A DNA stretch of 64,000 nt, from the NCBI RefSeq assembly GCF_003815015.1, contig NZ_RKRE01000001.1:504460-568459 (forward strand), read 5' to 3'. Within the stretch, counting starts at the first letter, position 1. The number at the start of each line of letters is the position of its first letter. Below, piece by piece: positions 1 through 10,008 of the stretch. The translations under genes were made by a program, and so were the position numbers. The notes under the pieces are model-generated. The model saw only the letters and a list, made by a program, of their open reading frames with translations, was not told the origin of the DNA and searched no databases. Origin of the DNA: Thermodesulfitimonas autotrophica (GTDB lineage Bacteria; Bacillota; Desulfotomaculia; Desulfotomaculales; Ammonificaceae).

Positions 1-1107
1 GCCGGCGAAGTTGCCGAGAAACTGACGGTTTTTCTCCAAGGCAATAGCATAAACGGTCTGGTCCACCGCTGCTTCGGGCAGAACCGTCAGCGAAAGCCCC
101 AGTTGATCGGTATTAGCGGTTCGGAAAAGAACATTTCCCGTTAATCCGTCAACTAACGCATAATCGCCATAGACGCTCACCGCAGCCGGCACGTCTGCCG
201 CCAGAAGCACTCGGACCGGCCGGGTGAAGGCACGCGCGGTAAAGGGTGGTACCTGCGGTTGCGCCGGCGCTTCCGGCGCCGGTCCCCGGGAGACGGTTTC
301 TTCGCGCGCCGGAGGCTGCGCCGCGGGTACCTCGGGGACAGCTTCCACCAGCCAGCCGGCCACCCAGCCCGTCTGCCCCGTAGCCAGCCGCACTTTATAC
401 CAGCCGTCCCGCGCCTCTAAAAGCTCCAGCCGGAGCCCCCGCGCCATCCGCCCCACAATCCCGTAACCGGTTCCGGGGCCCGTCCGGAGGTTCACAACAT
501 CTCCTTTTACCACGAGCGCTCCGGTCGCGCCCTGCCCCGCGTTTTTCTCACTCGCCTGTCCCGCACCCTCTTTTTCAACCTGCGCCGCCAAAATAGGCTT
601 AACGAGCCACCCTGCCACCCAGGCCAACTGGCCCTCCCGTAACTTCACCTTGTACCAGTCGCCCGAGCGCCCGGCTACGGCCAGCTGTGTTCCCTTGGTG
701 GCCTGACCTGTTATTGCGTACCCGGTACCGGGACCGCGCCGCAGGTTAACCCGCTCCCCGGTAACCACCACGGCCGCCGGACTCTGGGAGATGCCCCCTC
801 CGGCTGGCGCAGAAACCGCAGGCTTTACCAGCCAGCCGGCCACCCAGCCCGTCTGCCCCGTAGCCAGCCGGACCTTAAACCAGCCCGCTTGCGCGGCCAG
901 GGAAACAAGCTTCGTGCCCGGCGCCACCCTTGCGATAACGGCGTAGCCTGTTCCCGGCCCCTGCCGGATATTCACGCTCCCCTTCTCTTGGACCACCAGT
1001 TCCGCCGCGCCCGCCGCCCGCGGCAAGAGGAAAACAAGGACGCCCCAAAATCCCAATACCAGCCAGGCAACCAGAACCCATTTAACAGCTTTCCTGAGCT
1101 CCGTCAC
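1..1107 (-). CDS. SH3-repeat cell-wall protein, probably SpoIID/LytB type (C-terminus cut off)
   Basis: The frame is open from a GTG at 1107 to the window edge, so only the first 369 residues are visible. A GGAGGGTGG Shine-Dalgarno lies just upstream. Residues 10-35 form a signal peptide or membrane anchor. Three bacterial SH3 domains follow at about 36-95, 112-172 and 192-255, each with the NIRQGPGTGY-like strand and a GWVAGWLV ending; they normally bind peptidoglycan. After a Pro/Ala/Glu-rich linker, the segment from about residue 285 (TRPVRVLLAADV, then YALVDGLTG) resembles the start of a SpoIID/LytB domain. That assignment is an inference because the catalytic part lies outside the window; an amidase fusion is possible. 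The protein should act outside the membrane on the cell wall. Confidence 0.75.
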   Translation of the reverse strand, partial: MTELRKAVKWVLVAWLVLGFWGVLVFLLPRAAGAAELVVQEKGSVNIRQGPGTGYAVIARVAPGTKLVSLAAQAGWFKVRLATGQTGWVAGWLVKPAVSAPAGGGISQSPAAVVVTGERVNLRRGPGTGYAITGQATKGTQLAVAGRSGDWYKVKLREGQLAWVAGWLVKPILAAQVEKEGAGQASEKNAGQGATGALVVKGDVVNLRTGPGTGYGIVGRMARGLRLELLEARDGWYKVRLATGQTGWVAGWLVEAVPEVPAAQPPAREETVSRGPAPEAPAQPQVPPFTARAFTRPVRVLLAADVPAAVSVYGDYALVDGLTGNVLFRTANTDQLGLSLTVLPEAAVDQTVYAIALEKNRQFLGNFAG

Positions 1108-1230
1108 CGGTTCCACCCTCCTGTGGGGCGCTCTTGCAGAACAAATTTCGACAGTGAACTTAAAATTCCTGCTCTCTTTAACAGATATTACGTTTTTTGG
1201 GAAGAAAGAGCGGGGGTAACAGACCGCTGC

Positions 1231-1455
1231 TCAACGCCGGAGCAGTAGATTAATGATAATGGTAAGTAAGATACTCAAAATGATACTTGTTGCCAGCGGA
1301 AAATAGAAGGTAAAGTTACCGCGGTGGAAGTAGATGTCGCCCGGCAGGCGACCCAAGCCCGGAATCTTTCCCGCAAAGAGCATAAGGACGCCAAGCGCCA
1401 CTAAAAATATCCCCGCCATAATCAGAAGCTTCGCGAAACTCTGCCAGATTTCCAC
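1231..1455 (-). CDS. DUF2905 small membrane protein
   Basis: This 74-residue protein has two hydrophobic helices (about 8-28 and 50-70) around the conserved loop GKIPGLGRLPGDI, the hallmark of DUF2905. Its function is unknown. The start is GTG at 1455, behind an AAGGGGGAG ribosome site. It lies downstream of the ruvCAB-queH group on the same strand, a placement common in Clostridia. Nothing in the sequence points to a specific partner. Confidence 0.85.
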   Translation of the reverse strand: MEIWQSFAKLLIMAGIFLVALGVLMLFAGKIPGLGRLPGDIYFHRGNFTFYFPLATSIILSILLTIIINLLLRR

Positions 1456-1586
1456 ACCGTCTCCCCCTTGAAAACATGCACTTCTATAATATAGTGCTCT
1501 ATCTTGATCCGTGCGTCCCGGCGCCTACCGAAGTATTTTCATTCCCGGTGGCGACGATTAATCGTCGTGAAACCCCCGAAAAAAAT

Positions 1587-2147
1587 TCAGCCCTCACCGG
1601 CGGTCTTCCGGCCGCCTCTCTTCGGCAGGTAGCGTTCTTTTTCGCTGTAAAGGCAGCCGCAGTACTGCTGCCGGTACATCCCGCGCCGCTTCGATTCCGC
1701 CACGCCCTCCTTAAACCCCGGGCGGAAGTCACGGTAAAGAAAGGGCACGCCGTACTCCGCCGCCACCGCCGTGGCTATCTCCCGGATCAGTTCGTGCTTC
1801 TGGAAGGGGCTCACTAAAAGGGTCGTAGTGAAGGCCTCAAAACCGCCGTGCTTCGCGACGCCGGCCGTCTGCCGCAGCCGCAGCGCGTAGCAGAAACGGC
1901 ACCGCTCACCTTCCCGGTAGACCACCTGGCGCAAGTAATCTTCCACCGGGTATTCCCGTGCGAAAATGACCGGCCAACCTTCCGCCTGAGCGTAAGCAGA
2001 TAGAGTTTCTTCGCGGCGCCGGTACTCCGTATAAGGATGGATGTTCGGGTTGAAAAAGTAACCCGTCACCGCGTGGCCTTCCGCCTGCAGCACCTTAAGC
2101 GGGTAAATCGCGCAGGGGCCACAGCAGACGTGAAGCAGCACGCGCAA
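1587..2147 (-). CDS. queH: Epoxyqueuosine reductase QueH
   Basis: QueH catalyses the last step of queuosine synthesis, reducing epoxyqueuosine in tRNA to queuosine; it replaces the cobalamin enzyme QueG in many Firmicutes. The 186-residue protein opens with LHVCCGPCAIYPLKVL and carries the second cysteine pair CRFCYALR plus a late QQYCGCLYSE motif, the cysteines expected to bind iron-sulfur and metal centres. The start is TTG at 2147, preceded by GGTGAGG. It follows ruvB by 39 bases and is probably co-transcribed with ruvCAB. Confidence 0.92.
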   Translation of the reverse strand: MRVLLHVCCGPCAIYPLKVLQAEGHAVTGYFFNPNIHPYTEYRRREETLSAYAQAEGWPVIFAREYPVEDYLRQVVYREGERCRFCYALRLRQTAGVAKHGGFEAFTTTLLVSPFQKHELIREIATAVAAEYGVPFLYRDFRPGFKEGVAESKRRGMYRQQYCGCLYSEKERYLPKRGGRKTAGEG

Positions 2148-2186
2148 GTTTCCTCACCCCGAGCTTATTATCGTCTAAAACGACCT

Positions 2187-3215
2187 TCACCACAAGACCC
2201 CCTGCATCCCCTCCCGCGCGGGAGGCGCCACCCCGAGGTGGCGGTAAGCTAAAAGCGTCGCCACCCTCCCCCGGGGCGTCCGCGCTAACAGGCCGGCCTG
2301 CATGAGATAAGGCTCGACAACATCCTCGAGCGTTACCACCTCTTCCCCCGTAGCCGCCGCCAGGGTTTCAATGCCCGCAGGACCGCCTCCAAACCGTTCG
2401 ATGAGCGTCGTGAGAAGCCGCCGGTCGGCCTCGTCGAGCCCTAATTCATCGACGCCGAGGAAATCGAGCGCCGCGCGGGCGGCCTCCTCAGTGACTGTGC
2501 CCTCTCCCCGCACCTGGACGTAATCCCGCACGCGCCGCAGTAGCCGGTTAGCCACCCGGGGTGTACCCCGCGAACGCCTCGCGATTTCGGCGGCGCCGGC
2601 GGCGGTAATCCTAACGTCCAGAAGCCCCGCCGCCCTGGTGATTATTTCGCTCAGTTCCTGCGGCGTGTAGTAGTCGAAGCGGATAATGAGGCCAAAACGG
2701 TCCCGTAGCGGCGAAGATAAAAGACCAGCCCGCGTAGTCGCGCCTACCAGGGTGAAAGGGGCGAGGCTGAGGCGGACCGAGCGCGCCGCTGGCCCTTTAC
2801 CGATGATAATGTCGAGCGCAAGGTCCTCCATCGCCGGGTAGAGGATCTCCTCGACCGGCCTGCTGAGGCGGTGGATCTCGTCGATAAAAAAGACATCTCC
2901 CGGAGCAAGGTTGGTAAGGATAGCCGCAAGGTCTCCTGGCCGCTCGATGGCCGGGCCAGATGTGATCCGGATATTAACCCCCATTTCGCCCGCGATAATC
3001 CTGGCCAGCGTCGTTTTACCCAGCCCCGGCGGGCCGAAGAAAAGGACGTGGTCGAGCGTTTCGCGCCGGTTTCTGGCCGCTTCGATGCTAATCCGGAGGA
3101 TCTCCTTGACCCGCTCCTGCCCGATAAACTCCGTCAGGCTCCGCGGGCGCAGCGCGGCTTCAACCGCCACATCCTCCGGCTGCGCTTCCAAAGCGACGAC
3201 CCTTATCTCACTCAT
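2187..3215 (-). CDS. ruvB: Holliday junction branch migration ATPase RuvB
   Basis: RuvB is the AAA+ motor that drives branch migration of Holliday junctions with RuvA. The 342-residue protein has the normal length. Walker A is GPPGLGKT at residues 61-68 and Walker B is DEIH at 112-115; the sensor region [18 protein letters not shown] and the C-terminal winged-helix DNA-binding domain are present. Its ATG overlaps the ruvA stop in an ATGA arrangement (3212-3215), so translation of the two is coupled. It lies in the order ruvC-ruvA-ruvB-queH. Confidence 0.97.
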   Translation of the reverse strand: MSEIRVVALEAQPEDVAVEAALRPRSLTEFIGQERVKEILRISIEAARNRRETLDHVLFFGPPGLGKTTLARIIAGEMGVNIRITSGPAIERPGDLAAILTNLAPGDVFFIDEIHRLSRPVEEILYPAMEDLALDIIIGKGPAARSVRLSLAPFTLVGATTRAGLLSSPLRDRFGLIIRFDYYTPQELSEIITRAAGLLDVRITAAGAAEIARRSRGTPRVANRLLRRVRDYVQVRGEGTVTEEAARAALDFLGVDELGLDEADRRLLTTLIERFGGGPAGIETLAAATGEEVVTLEDVVEPYLMQAGLLARTPRGRVATLLAYRHLGVAPPAREGMQGVLW

Positions 3216-3799
3216 CCACCCTGCACATCCTTCCGTTTTAACAGTAGGTTGAGGGCAGCCCGCAAAATAGCCTCTACGCCGGTCACCCCTTCTTTCGTCA
3301 CCCGCCGCACTGCCTCCTGAGCCTCCCCGCGCCGGTAACCCAGAGCCACAAGCGCCTCCACCGCGTCCGCAGTATCGTCACGGACCGGCGCTTCTCTCTT
3401 CCCCACCTTATCCTTCAACTCGAGGATCAGCCGCGCCGCAGTCTTCTTCCCGATGCCGGGAACCATCTGCAGCACCGCAACCTCGCCCTCGCGCACCGCC
3501 TTCTCGATCTCCGCCACGCTGAGACAGGAGAGAAGCGCCAGGGCGACTTTTGGCCCGACGCCGCTAATACCGAGCAACAGCCCGAAAAGCTCCCGCTCTC
3601 TCGCTTCGGCAAACCCGTAAAGCTCGACCCGCTCCTCCCTGAATAGCAGATGGGTGTAAACCCGGCATTCTGCTCCCAATTCGCCGAGCCGGGAGGCAAG
3701 GGAGACGGGAATGTTAACCCGAAACCCGATACCGCCCACCTCAATTATCGCCACGCCGGGCCCCACCCCGACTAATTTCCCGTGTAAGAAATCGAACAT
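3212..3799 (-). CDS. ruvA: Holliday junction DNA helicase subunit RuvA
   Basis: RuvA binds the four-way junction and loads RuvB. The 195-residue protein begins [15 protein letters not shown]; the open frame extends upstream, but the extra residues are out of family and overlap ruvC, so the ATG at 3799 is chosen. The OB-fold N-terminus is followed by two helix-hairpin-helix segments ([14 protein letters not shown] and [19 protein letters not shown]) and a short C-terminal domain that contacts RuvB. The gap to ruvC is 19 bases. Confidence 0.96.
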   Translation of the reverse strand: MFDFLHGKLVGVGPGVAIIEVGGIGFRVNIPVSLASRLGELGAECRVYTHLLFREERVELYGFAEARERELFGLLLGISGVGPKVALALLSCLSVAEIEKAVREGEVAVLQMVPGIGKKTAARLILELKDKVGKREAPVRDDTADAVEALVALGYRRGEAQEAVRRVTKEGVTGVEAILRAALNLLLKRKDVQGG

Positions 3800-3818
3800 C
3801 GCCTGGCCCGTCTCTCGC

Positions 3819-4304
3819 TTAAACCTTCCTGCCGAGCGCCGTATGCAGGTGACAGATCGCCACCGCCAGTGCGTCGGCCACGTCATCCGGCGACGGCGGC
3901 GCCTCCAGTCCCAAAAGTTGCTGCACCATGTATTGCACCTGTTCCTTGGTAGCCCGGCCGTTTCCCGTAACCGCCCGCTTCACCGTCGCCGGTGCATATT
4001 CGAAAACCGGACAGCCCGCATCCGCCACCGCGAGAAGGGCCATTCCCCTGCTGTAGCCGACTGACATCGCCGATTCAGCGTTCTTATTAAAAAAAAGCTC
4101 TTCTACCGCCACCGCGTCCGGTTTGAATTTCTCAAGCACCGCCGCAATCGCCCGGTAGATAGTCTGGAGCCGTCGCGTCAGGACCCAGCCGGCTTCCGTC
4201 CGAATACAACCGAAATCAACGGCAACGAGCCGCGAACCCTTCTCGCCCCGCACTAAACCGTACCCGGTCAGCGCCGTTCCCGGATCGATCCCCAGCACCA
4301 GCAT
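3819..4304 (-). CDS. ruvC: Crossover junction endodeoxyribonuclease RuvC
   Basis: RuvC resolves Holliday junctions by paired nicks. The 161-residue protein has the RNase H-like core: the first acidic residue in LGIDPGTALTGYG (D7), the second in AVEELFFNKN, and the final pair in SPDDVADALAVA. The ATG at 4304 follows GGGGAGGAGCGG. It heads the ruvCAB run. About 150 bases upstream, between it and the bofC-like gene, no gene was seen. Confidence 0.96.
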   Translation of the reverse strand: MLVLGIDPGTALTGYGLVRGEKGSRLVAVDFGCIRTEAGWVLTRRLQTIYRAIAAVLEKFKPDAVAVEELFFNKNAESAMSVGYSRGMALLAVADAGCPVFEYAPATVKRAVTGNGRATKEQVQYMVQQLLGLEAPPSPDDVADALAVAICHLHTALGRKV

Positions 4305-4456
4305 AACCGCTCCTCCCCACCAACTGCTTCCTCAGCCGCCAGCAGCCAACCCTCTATCAACTCTATCGGTTTCCGGCCCGCTTCTTTTATACCCTCACCG
4401 CCCGGGCGAAACTTTCCAGCCGGTGCCGTTGTCGCCTTATTCTACACAATACCACT

Positions 4457-5050
4457 CTACTCCTGCAACTCGTCCAGATTCTCGAGGGCGGCATTCAACG
4501 CGGCCTCGCTCCGGAATTCAAGCTCCTGGCGCAACTCCAATTGTACAGCCACGGGCTGCTCTCTAAAACGCATGGCGCGGTGCAGTTTCTCCCGCAATCC
4601 CGGGGTCAGCGCCGTTTCCGGCAGCTCCTTCTCGCAGCGCAAAACCCGCTGGTCGAAGCCAAGAGGGCCTTCAAAAACCGCCATGTAACCGTCTTTCAGT
4701 CCCAGGTGGCGGTACGGGCGGTGTGCCGGACAGAAATCATCCACCCTCCGGACCAGCTTCAGCGCCACCGGAAGGTTCGCCTCGATCCGCCACCCCGCAC
4801 TTGCGGGAAACCGCTCCCGGAGCTGGCTCAACCCCAGGCCGATAAGTTCCCGCGGCGCCTCACGTTCCGAAAGGAGCTCCCGTTCGCCGCAGAGGAACTC
4901 CCGCTCCATAATGACCACGGTACGCGGATTAACTCTCTCTCTCTTCCAGAAAGATAAAGAGCCCGCCGGGGAAGCAGAAAGCAGGTAAAAAAAGAACAGG
5001 CCGCCGGCTACCACCAACGAGAGCAGCACCCACCAGAGCCTGATTTTCAT
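4457..5050 (-). CDS. BofC-like sporulation-associated protein
   Basis: The 197-residue protein has one N-terminal membrane segment (about 5-27) followed by an outside domain. The stretch YRHLGLKDGYMAVFEGPLG near residues 112-130 resembles the BofC C-terminal domain, which in Bacillus subtilis helps control intercompartment signalling through SpoIVB in the forespore. The position between yebC and ruvC is also where clostridial BofC-type genes occur. The match is to the C-terminal domain only, so the exact role is uncertain. The ATG follows GGGAGGAAAAAGG. Confidence 0.6.
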   Translation of the reverse strand: MKIRLWWVLLSLVVAGGLFFFYLLSASPAGSLSFWKRERVNPRTVVIMEREFLCGERELLSEREAPRELIGLGLSQLRERFPASAGWRIEANLPVALKLVRRVDDFCPAHRPYRHLGLKDGYMAVFEGPLGFDQRVLRCEKELPETALTPGLREKLHRAMRFREQPVAVQLELRQELEFRSEAALNAALENLDELQE

Positions 5051-5132
5051 CCTTTTTCCTCCCGTGGCATATTATTCTAAGGCCTATTATGCTCCGCCGG
5101 CGTCTTTTCCATGCGTACGAAAACTTTAGAGG

Positions 5133-5888
5133 CTACCCTGCGGTAGCCTCTTCCATCACCTCCGGTGGGACATCGAAATTCGCGTAAACCTCTTGCACAT
5201 CATCGAGTTCCTCCAGGGCTTCCACCAGCCGCAACAGCCTAAGTGCTTCTTCGCCCTCGACCGGCACGGTATTCTGCGGGATAAAAGTAAGCTCTGCTTC
5301 GTCAACCACCACACCCTGCCCAACGAGAAAATCCTTCACGCGGGTCAGGTCTTCCGGCGCCGTGGTGATCTCGAAAAGCTCCTCGCCGGCCTTGAGATCC
5401 TCTGCCCCACCCTCTAAAGCCAGAAGCATTAACTCATCCTCACTGAAGCCCCTGTTTTTCCCAACCAGGATGAGCCCCTTGAGTTGGAAAAGCCAGGCGA
5501 CACATCCCGCTTCCCCTAAGCTCCCGCCGTACTTAGTGAAGAGATGCCGAACCTCTGAAGCCGTACGGTTGCGATTGTCGGTTGCCGCCTTAACGAGGAT
5601 GGCCACGCCCCCGGGGCCGTAGCCTTCGTAAAAGACCTCTTCGTAGGCCGCGCCGCCCAGCTCACCCGTAGCTTTCTGAATCGCCCGCTGGATGTTGTCG
5701 AAGGGGATGTTGGCCTCGCGCGCCCGCTGAATGGCCGCCTTAAGCCGCGGGTTGGCCTCCGGGTCTGCGCCACCAAGGCGCGCCGCCATGATAATTTCCC
5801 GCGACAGCCGGGTGAAAATCTTGCCGCGCGCTGCATCCACCTTGGCTTTCTTGCGCTTGATCTGCGCCCACTTCGAATGCCCGGCCAC
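5133..5888 (-). CDS. yebC: YebC/PmpR family protein
   Basis: The 251-residue protein starts with the family signature [21 protein letters not shown] and contains [14 protein letters not shown] and [13 protein letters not shown], all diagnostic. YebC-family proteins were long described as transcription regulators; more recent work links several members to translation through difficult, for example proline-rich, sequences. The start is GTG at 5888. It lies 11 bases after nadE and is probably translated from the same message. Confidence 0.95.
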   Translation of the reverse strand: MAGHSKWAQIKRKKAKVDAARGKIFTRLSREIIMAARLGGADPEANPRLKAAIQRAREANIPFDNIQRAIQKATGELGGAAYEEVFYEGYGPGGVAILVKAATDNRNRTASEVRHLFTKYGGSLGEAGCVAWLFQLKGLILVGKNRGFSEDELMLLALEGGAEDLKAGEELFEITTAPEDLTRVKDFLVGQGVVVDEAELTFIPQNTVPVEGEEALRLLRLVEALEELDDVQEVYANFDVPPEVMEEATAG

Positions 5889-5899
5889 ACCCGCTCACC

Positions 5900-6676
5900 C
5901 TACCTGCAAGAAAGGTGAAAATCTGGAATCGGCGGCAAGCGGAGCTTGTGCTCGTTTTGCCGCGCTAACGCCTCGATTTTTGCCTTGACGTGGGGCGCAG
6001 CTTCCCCGGTGCACAAGTAATGATCTAACTCTTCGTAGCTGAAGCCGAGTTCCCTCTCGTCGTTTTGCCCTTCCCAGAGTCCCGCGCTCGGCGGCCGGTT
6101 GATGATCGCTTCCGGAATCCCGAGGTAGGCTGCGACCTCCCGGACCTGGCGCTTGAGCAGGTTGCCGATGGGAAGCAGATCGGCGCCGCCGTCGCCGTAC
6201 TTGGTAAAATAACCGATGGCCAGCTCGCTCCGGTTCCCCGTGCCCACAACGAGCGCCCGGCGCTGATTAGCGTAAAAGTAAAGGGTAGCCATTCGTAGCC
6301 TGGGCTTCAGATTAGCTAAAGCCAGCTCCCGCAGATCCAGCTCCGCAAAGGATCTTCCCGTCAAAAGCTCAGCAAACGAACGCCACACCTGATCAAGAAC
6401 TACGGTTGTGTGCGCGATACCAAAAAGCCGGGCTACGGATTCGGCGTCCCGGGTATCCTTCTCGTTACTGTAACACGGCATGATCACGCCTAAGGTATTT
6501 TCCGGGCAGGCTTTCTTACAGAGCACGGCAACAACCGCCGAATCAATTCCCCCGCTCAGGCCCACTACGAAACCTTTAAGACCCGACGCCTCAAGCTGAC
6601 GCTCCAACCAACCGACCAGCGCTGGCACAAACTCACTAACCTGCAAGTTAATCCCCCCGTCTTTCTTGGCCAACAT
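5900..6676 (-). CDS. nadE: NAD+ synthetase, ammonia-dependent
   Basis: NadE makes NAD+ from nicotinate adenine dinucleotide, ATP and ammonia. The PP-loop SGGIDSAV is at about residues 41-48, with GTGNRSELAIGYFTKYGDGGADLLPIGNL downstream as in the ammonia-dependent short form; there is no glutaminase domain. The frame stays open to 6997, but that extension is cysteine-rich nonsense antisense to the DUF1540 gene, so the start is placed at ATG 6676 or at TTG 6646, which has a better GGGGGG ribosome site. Confidence 0.93.
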   Translation of the reverse strand: MLAKKDGGINLQVSEFVPALVGWLERQLEASGLKGFVVGLSGGIDSAVVAVLCKKACPENTLGVIMPCYSNEKDTRDAESVARLFGIAHTTVVLDQVWRSFAELLTGRSFAELDLRELALANLKPRLRMATLYFYANQRRALVVGTGNRSELAIGYFTKYGDGGADLLPIGNLLKRQVREVAAYLGIPEAIINRPPSAGLWEGQNDERELGFSYEELDHYLCTGEAAPHVKAKIEALARQNEHKLRLPPIPDFHLSCR

Positions 6677-6790
6677 TATCTTACCACAGCAGCCTTGGCG
6701 CCGTAAACACTCTCCGCAGCCGCAACCGCAGAATGCATAAACAAGGTCTTCCTGGGTAAAATAGCAATAGACTTCCAAGGAGGTGAGAAG

Positions 6791-6937
6791 GTGCCGGATA
6801 TCAAGTGCAACGTAACCGAATGTCAGTACAACCAGAATGTGAAGTGCGCCGCGCCCATGATCCAGATCGACCGGAACGGCGCCGCGCACGCCGCTAATTC
6901 GGACCAGACCAAGTGTGAAACGTTCAAGAAGAAATAA
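6791..6937 (+). CDS. DUF1540 small cysteine protein
   Basis: A 48-residue protein starts at GTG 6791 behind a near-perfect AAGGAGGTG site and stops at 6937. The pattern KCNVTECQYNQNVKC, with cysteines at 6, 11, 19 and 42, is the DUF1540 signature, a likely small metal-binding domain of unknown function found in spore-forming Firmicutes. It stands alone on the plus strand between two minus-strand genes and ends against a strong hairpin. Confidence 0.85.
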   Translation: MPDIKCNVTECQYNQNVKCAAPMIQIDRNGAAHAANSDQTKCETFKKK

Positions 6938-6940
6938 CCT

Positions 6941-6969
6941 TGAAGCCTGACCCCCGTGGTCAGGCTTCA
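6941..6969. terminator. Bidirectional hairpin terminator
   Basis: Arms TGAAGCCTGAC (6941-6951) and GTCAGGCTTCA (6959-6969) form an 11-bp stem. It lies 3 bases after the DUF1540 stop and 25 bases past the stop of the minus-strand gene at 6994, so it can end both. The T tracts are modest on both sides. Confidence 0.7.
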
Positions 6970-6993
6970 ACCCTTTAAACCGCCTACGTTCCG

Positions 6994-7701
6994 TCATTGC
7001 TGCTGAACCGGCGGCTCGATCCGAAACGGCTTATTGAAATCACCCAGATCGAGGGTCACCGCCAAGCGGGTCGGGGCATTCTTGCTCTGGGCGCCAACCG
7101 CGACGCTAACAATGTAACATCTTTCGGGCGCAATGGTCACCCGGTAGTGGAAATCCCGGAACTGCGCGTTAAGAAAGCGATTCTTGACCGCTGGCGCAAA
7201 TTCAACAAGGTAGAAGGTTTCCTTCTTCCCGCGCACCCTTTTAGCGGTGCTCACCGTCGGCGGGGTAGTGAAGTCCAGGAGAACGAGGGGATCAAGCTCG
7301 GTAGTGAAAACGCCCGCCTCTCCCAACCGTTCGCCCTCAAGGGTGAGCCACCGCTCGGAAAAAGAGTCCTTGATGTAGGTCACTCCCCCGACTTGAACAA
7401 TCGCAACCGGAGCGTTAAAAATTTTCCCCCGCACCGAAACCCGGTCGGGGAGCACCCGGACCCCGTGTAAGTCGCTAAGGCAGCGCGCTCCCCGCGGCGT
7501 GATCAACTGCGTTCTCAGGCGGTAAGCATATGATTTCGCCCCTTTTGTCTGCGCTAACGCCCTAGTGAAAAGCTCCTGCGGGTCGACTGCCGCTAGCGGG
7601 CGGTTTACGAGGATGAACCAAGCCAGGGCGCCCAAAAGCGCCACTGCCGGTACGGATAAAAGCACGAAGCGCCCGCAGCGAAAGGCAGGCCAGCGCACCA
7701 T
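6994..7701 (-). CDS. Membrane-anchored protein of unknown function
   Basis: I do not recognise the family. The 235-residue protein has an N-terminal membrane segment (about 10-32) and then an exported domain rich in beta strands, with no lipobox cysteine. The alternation of short strands (SYAYRLRTQLITP, VSVRGKIFNAPVAIVQVGGVTYIKD, YRVTIAPERCYIVSVAV) would fit a LolA/LppX-like lipoprotein-carrier fold, but this is only an impression. The ATG at 7701 follows GGGGAGGGATGG. It is downstream of the SPFH gene on the same strand, 66 bases away. Confidence 0.6.
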   Translation of the reverse strand: MVRWPAFRCGRFVLLSVPAVALLGALAWFILVNRPLAAVDPQELFTRALAQTKGAKSYAYRLRTQLITPRGARCLSDLHGVRVLPDRVSVRGKIFNAPVAIVQVGGVTYIKDSFSERWLTLEGERLGEAGVFTTELDPLVLLDFTTPPTVSTAKRVRGKKETFYLVEFAPAVKNRFLNAQFRDFHYRVTIAPERCYIVSVAVGAQSKNAPTRLAVTLDLGDFNKPFRIEPPVQQQ

Positions 7702-7767
7702 CCATCCCTCCCCTGGCTCTCACGCTTACCCTAAGGAATATGCACCGCCACGGGAGGGATATGACCT

Positions 7768-8523
7768 TCAGCCGTCGGCCCGCTTATTAAACAGGGAACG
7801 GATCAAGTCGAGCGGTAGCGGAAAAACGATGGTACTGGCGTTATCGGCCGCTATCTCCCGCAGTGTTTGCAGGTAGCGGAGCTGCACCGTTACCGGCTCC
7901 TGAGCAATAATCCGCGCTGCCTCCGCCAGTTTTTCCGCCGCCTGCAACTCCCCTTCCGCGTGGATGATCTTCGCCCGCCGCTCCCGCTCCGCCTCGGCCT
8001 GTGCGGCCATCGCCCGCTGCATCGATGCCGGGAGCTCCACGTCGCGCACTTCGACCATGCTCACCTTGATGCCCCACGGTTCGGTGCCCTCGTCAATGAT
8101 TTGCTGGAGCCGCTGGTTAATTGCTTCCCGGTGGGCCAACAACTCGTCGAGCTCCGACTGTCCGAGGACACTCCGCAGCGTGGTCTGCGCCAGCTGGGAG
8201 GTAGCGTGGACCGGGTCGATCACCTTGATCACCGCGTCCACCGGGTTGATGACCCGGAAATAGACCACCGCGTTCACCTTCACCGTAACGTTGTCGCGCG
8301 TGATCACCTCCTGCGTGGGCACTTCCATCGTTACCACCCGCAAGTCGACCTTCCGCATCCGCTCAATAAGCGGGATGAGCAGGAAAAGACCCGGCCCGCG
8401 CGCTCCCACACACCGGCCGAGCCGGAAAATGACGCCGCGCTCATACTCCTGGACGATGCGGATTGACGCCGCCAAGAGAAAGAGCCCGAGTAAGAAAAGA
8501 AAACTAGTGAAACTGAAAAACAC
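7768..8523 (-). CDS. SPFH (slipin/stomatin-like) membrane protein
   Basis: SPFH proteins form large oligomers at the membrane and are linked to lipid domains and membrane protease control. One N-terminal membrane helix is followed by the SPFH domain ([30 protein letters not shown]) and a coiled-coil region rich in Ala, Glu and Arg (about residues 165-210). An ATG at 8541 overlaps the nfeD stop, but GGGGAGGTG then lies inside the coding region, so the GTG at 8523 is the likelier start. The pairing with NfeD is a known functional pair. Confidence 0.9.
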   Translation of the reverse strand: MFFSFTSFLFLLGLFLLAASIRIVQEYERGVIFRLGRCVGARGPGLFLLIPLIERMRKVDLRVVTMEVPTQEVITRDNVTVKVNAVVYFRVINPVDAVIKVIDPVHATSQLAQTTLRSVLGQSELDELLAHREAINQRLQQIIDEGTEPWGIKVSMVEVRDVELPASMQRAMAAQAEAERERRAKIIHAEGELQAAEKLAEAARIIAQEPVTVQLRYLQTLREIAADNASTIVFPLPLDLIRSLFNKRADG

Positions 8524-8540
8524 CGGAACACCTCCCCGCA

Positions 8541-9869
8541 TTAAAACTTTTTCCGGACCTTAAGGCGTAGGCCCTCGACTCCGGTAACAACCACCTTCTC
8601 ACCCGGGACCGCTTCCGCCCCTTCTTCCAGAACCGCCTGCCACCGCTCCCCCGCCACGAAAACCGTCCCGGTCGGTTTTAGCCGCTCCCGTACCACCGCC
8701 TCCCGCCCGACTAACTCCTCGCAACCGGTCTGAACCCGCCGCTTCTGCCCCCGCACCACCGCCGTTACCAGCAGGGCCAGAAGCCCCGCGAGAGTGAGGC
8801 TGGTTGCGGCGACCAACCCCGTGCCCAGGCGCATCCCCCCTCCCCGCGTGCTGAATAGGAGGACGGAACCGAAGAAAAAGGCGATCACACCCCCCGCTCC
8901 TAAGAGCCCGTGGGTGGGAACGAAAGCCTCAGCAACAAAAAAGGCGAAGGCGAGCACAATGAGCAGCAGCCCGCCCCAGTATGCCTCAAGCGTACCGAGG
9001 CTGTAAAGACCGAGGAGGAGGGCGATACCCCCGGCGACGCCGGGGAAAACCAACCCCGGATGGTAAAGTTCCACCATTAACCCGATCATCCCCAGGGTAA
9101 GCAACAGGTAGGCAATTTCCGGGTTCAAAACCGCCGATAGAAATCGCTCCACCCAGTTCGGCCGCACCGCTTCTGCGACCGCACCCGCAAGCTGGAGGGT
9201 TACGCGCCGCCCGTCCACCAGTGTAACGCTCCTGCCGGAAATCTTCTTAAAGAGCTCCGCCTCGCTTGCCGCTACCACGTCCACCAGCCTCTGCTTTAGG
9301 GCCTCACCGGCAGAAAAAGAGCGGCTCTCGGTCACCATCTTCGCCGCCGCACCGGCATCTCGTCCCCTCAATTCCGCGAGCGAACGCATCCAGGCCGCCG
9401 CGTCGGCCGTAACCTTCGCGACTGATACCTCTTCTTGTTCCTCACCGACGGCTACCGGATGGGCGGCACCAATCCGGCTACCCGGAGCCATGGCCGCAAC
9501 ATGCGCCCCCATGGCGATGAAAGAGCCGGCGGAAGCCGCCCAGCTCCCTGCAGGGCTAACGTAAACAATGACGGGCGTCCGCGCATTGACGATCCGGCCC
9601 ACAATCCCTTGCGTGACGGTATAAAGCCCACCCGGAGTATTCAGCCGGATAAGGCAAACGGCCCGCTCTTCCTCAGCACGTTCGATCCCGCGCGCTATAT
9701 AGTGCGCCATTACCGGCACCACCGGCCCCGTCGCATCGAGAACCACGACCCGGGGCCGTTCCTGCGCCGAGAAGCGCAACGATGCCTGCGCCGGAACGCC
9801 GGGGCCGGGCCCCGCCACAAGCGCGGCCCCAATGATAATAAGTAAAAAGAATAATTTCCGCACCCGCAT
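8541..9869 (-). CDS. NfeD family membrane serine protease
   Basis: The 442-residue protein has a signal sequence (1-30), a ClpP-like protease domain, about five membrane helices (roughly 245-370) and a C-terminal OB-fold NfeD domain. The catalytic serine is probably S113 in [13 protein letters not shown], with the lysine in the downstream [13 protein letters not shown] segment, by analogy with the archaeal PH1510 enzyme that cleaves stomatin. This is the full-length protease type. Its stop overlaps the first possible start of the SPFH gene, so the two are one unit. Confidence 0.92.
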   Translation of the reverse strand: MRVRKLFFLLIIIGAALVAGPGPGVPAQASLRFSAQERPRVVVLDATGPVVPVMAHYIARGIERAEEERAVCLIRLNTPGGLYTVTQGIVGRIVNARTPVIVYVSPAGSWAASAGSFIAMGAHVAAMAPGSRIGAAHPVAVGEEQEEVSVAKVTADAAAWMRSLAELRGRDAGAAAKMVTESRSFSAGEALKQRLVDVVAASEAELFKKISGRSVTLVDGRRVTLQLAGAVAEAVRPNWVERFLSAVLNPEIAYLLLTLGMIGLMVELYHPGLVFPGVAGGIALLLGLYSLGTLEAYWGGLLLIVLAFAFFVAEAFVPTHGLLGAGGVIAFFFGSVLLFSTRGGGMRLGTGLVAATSLTLAGLLALLVTAVVRGQKRRVQTGCEELVGREAVVRERLKPTGTVFVAGERWQAVLEEGAEAVPGEKVVVTGVEGLRLKVRKKF

Positions 9870-10008
9870 TCCTCTTCATCCTTCTCCCTCACCAACTTTC
9901 GCTACCATCAAAGAAGATTCCTCCCGGAAAAACTTGAAAGGAGTAGAGAAGCGCACGCCGAATAAAATTTTGAAGCCATTGTCTGAAAGATTAAGGAGCT
10001 GGTGCGTT

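Noticed and set aside
6677-6997. N-terminal extension of nadE by 107 codons
   Set aside because: The residues are not NadE-like and lie antisense to the DUF1540 gene and its terminator.
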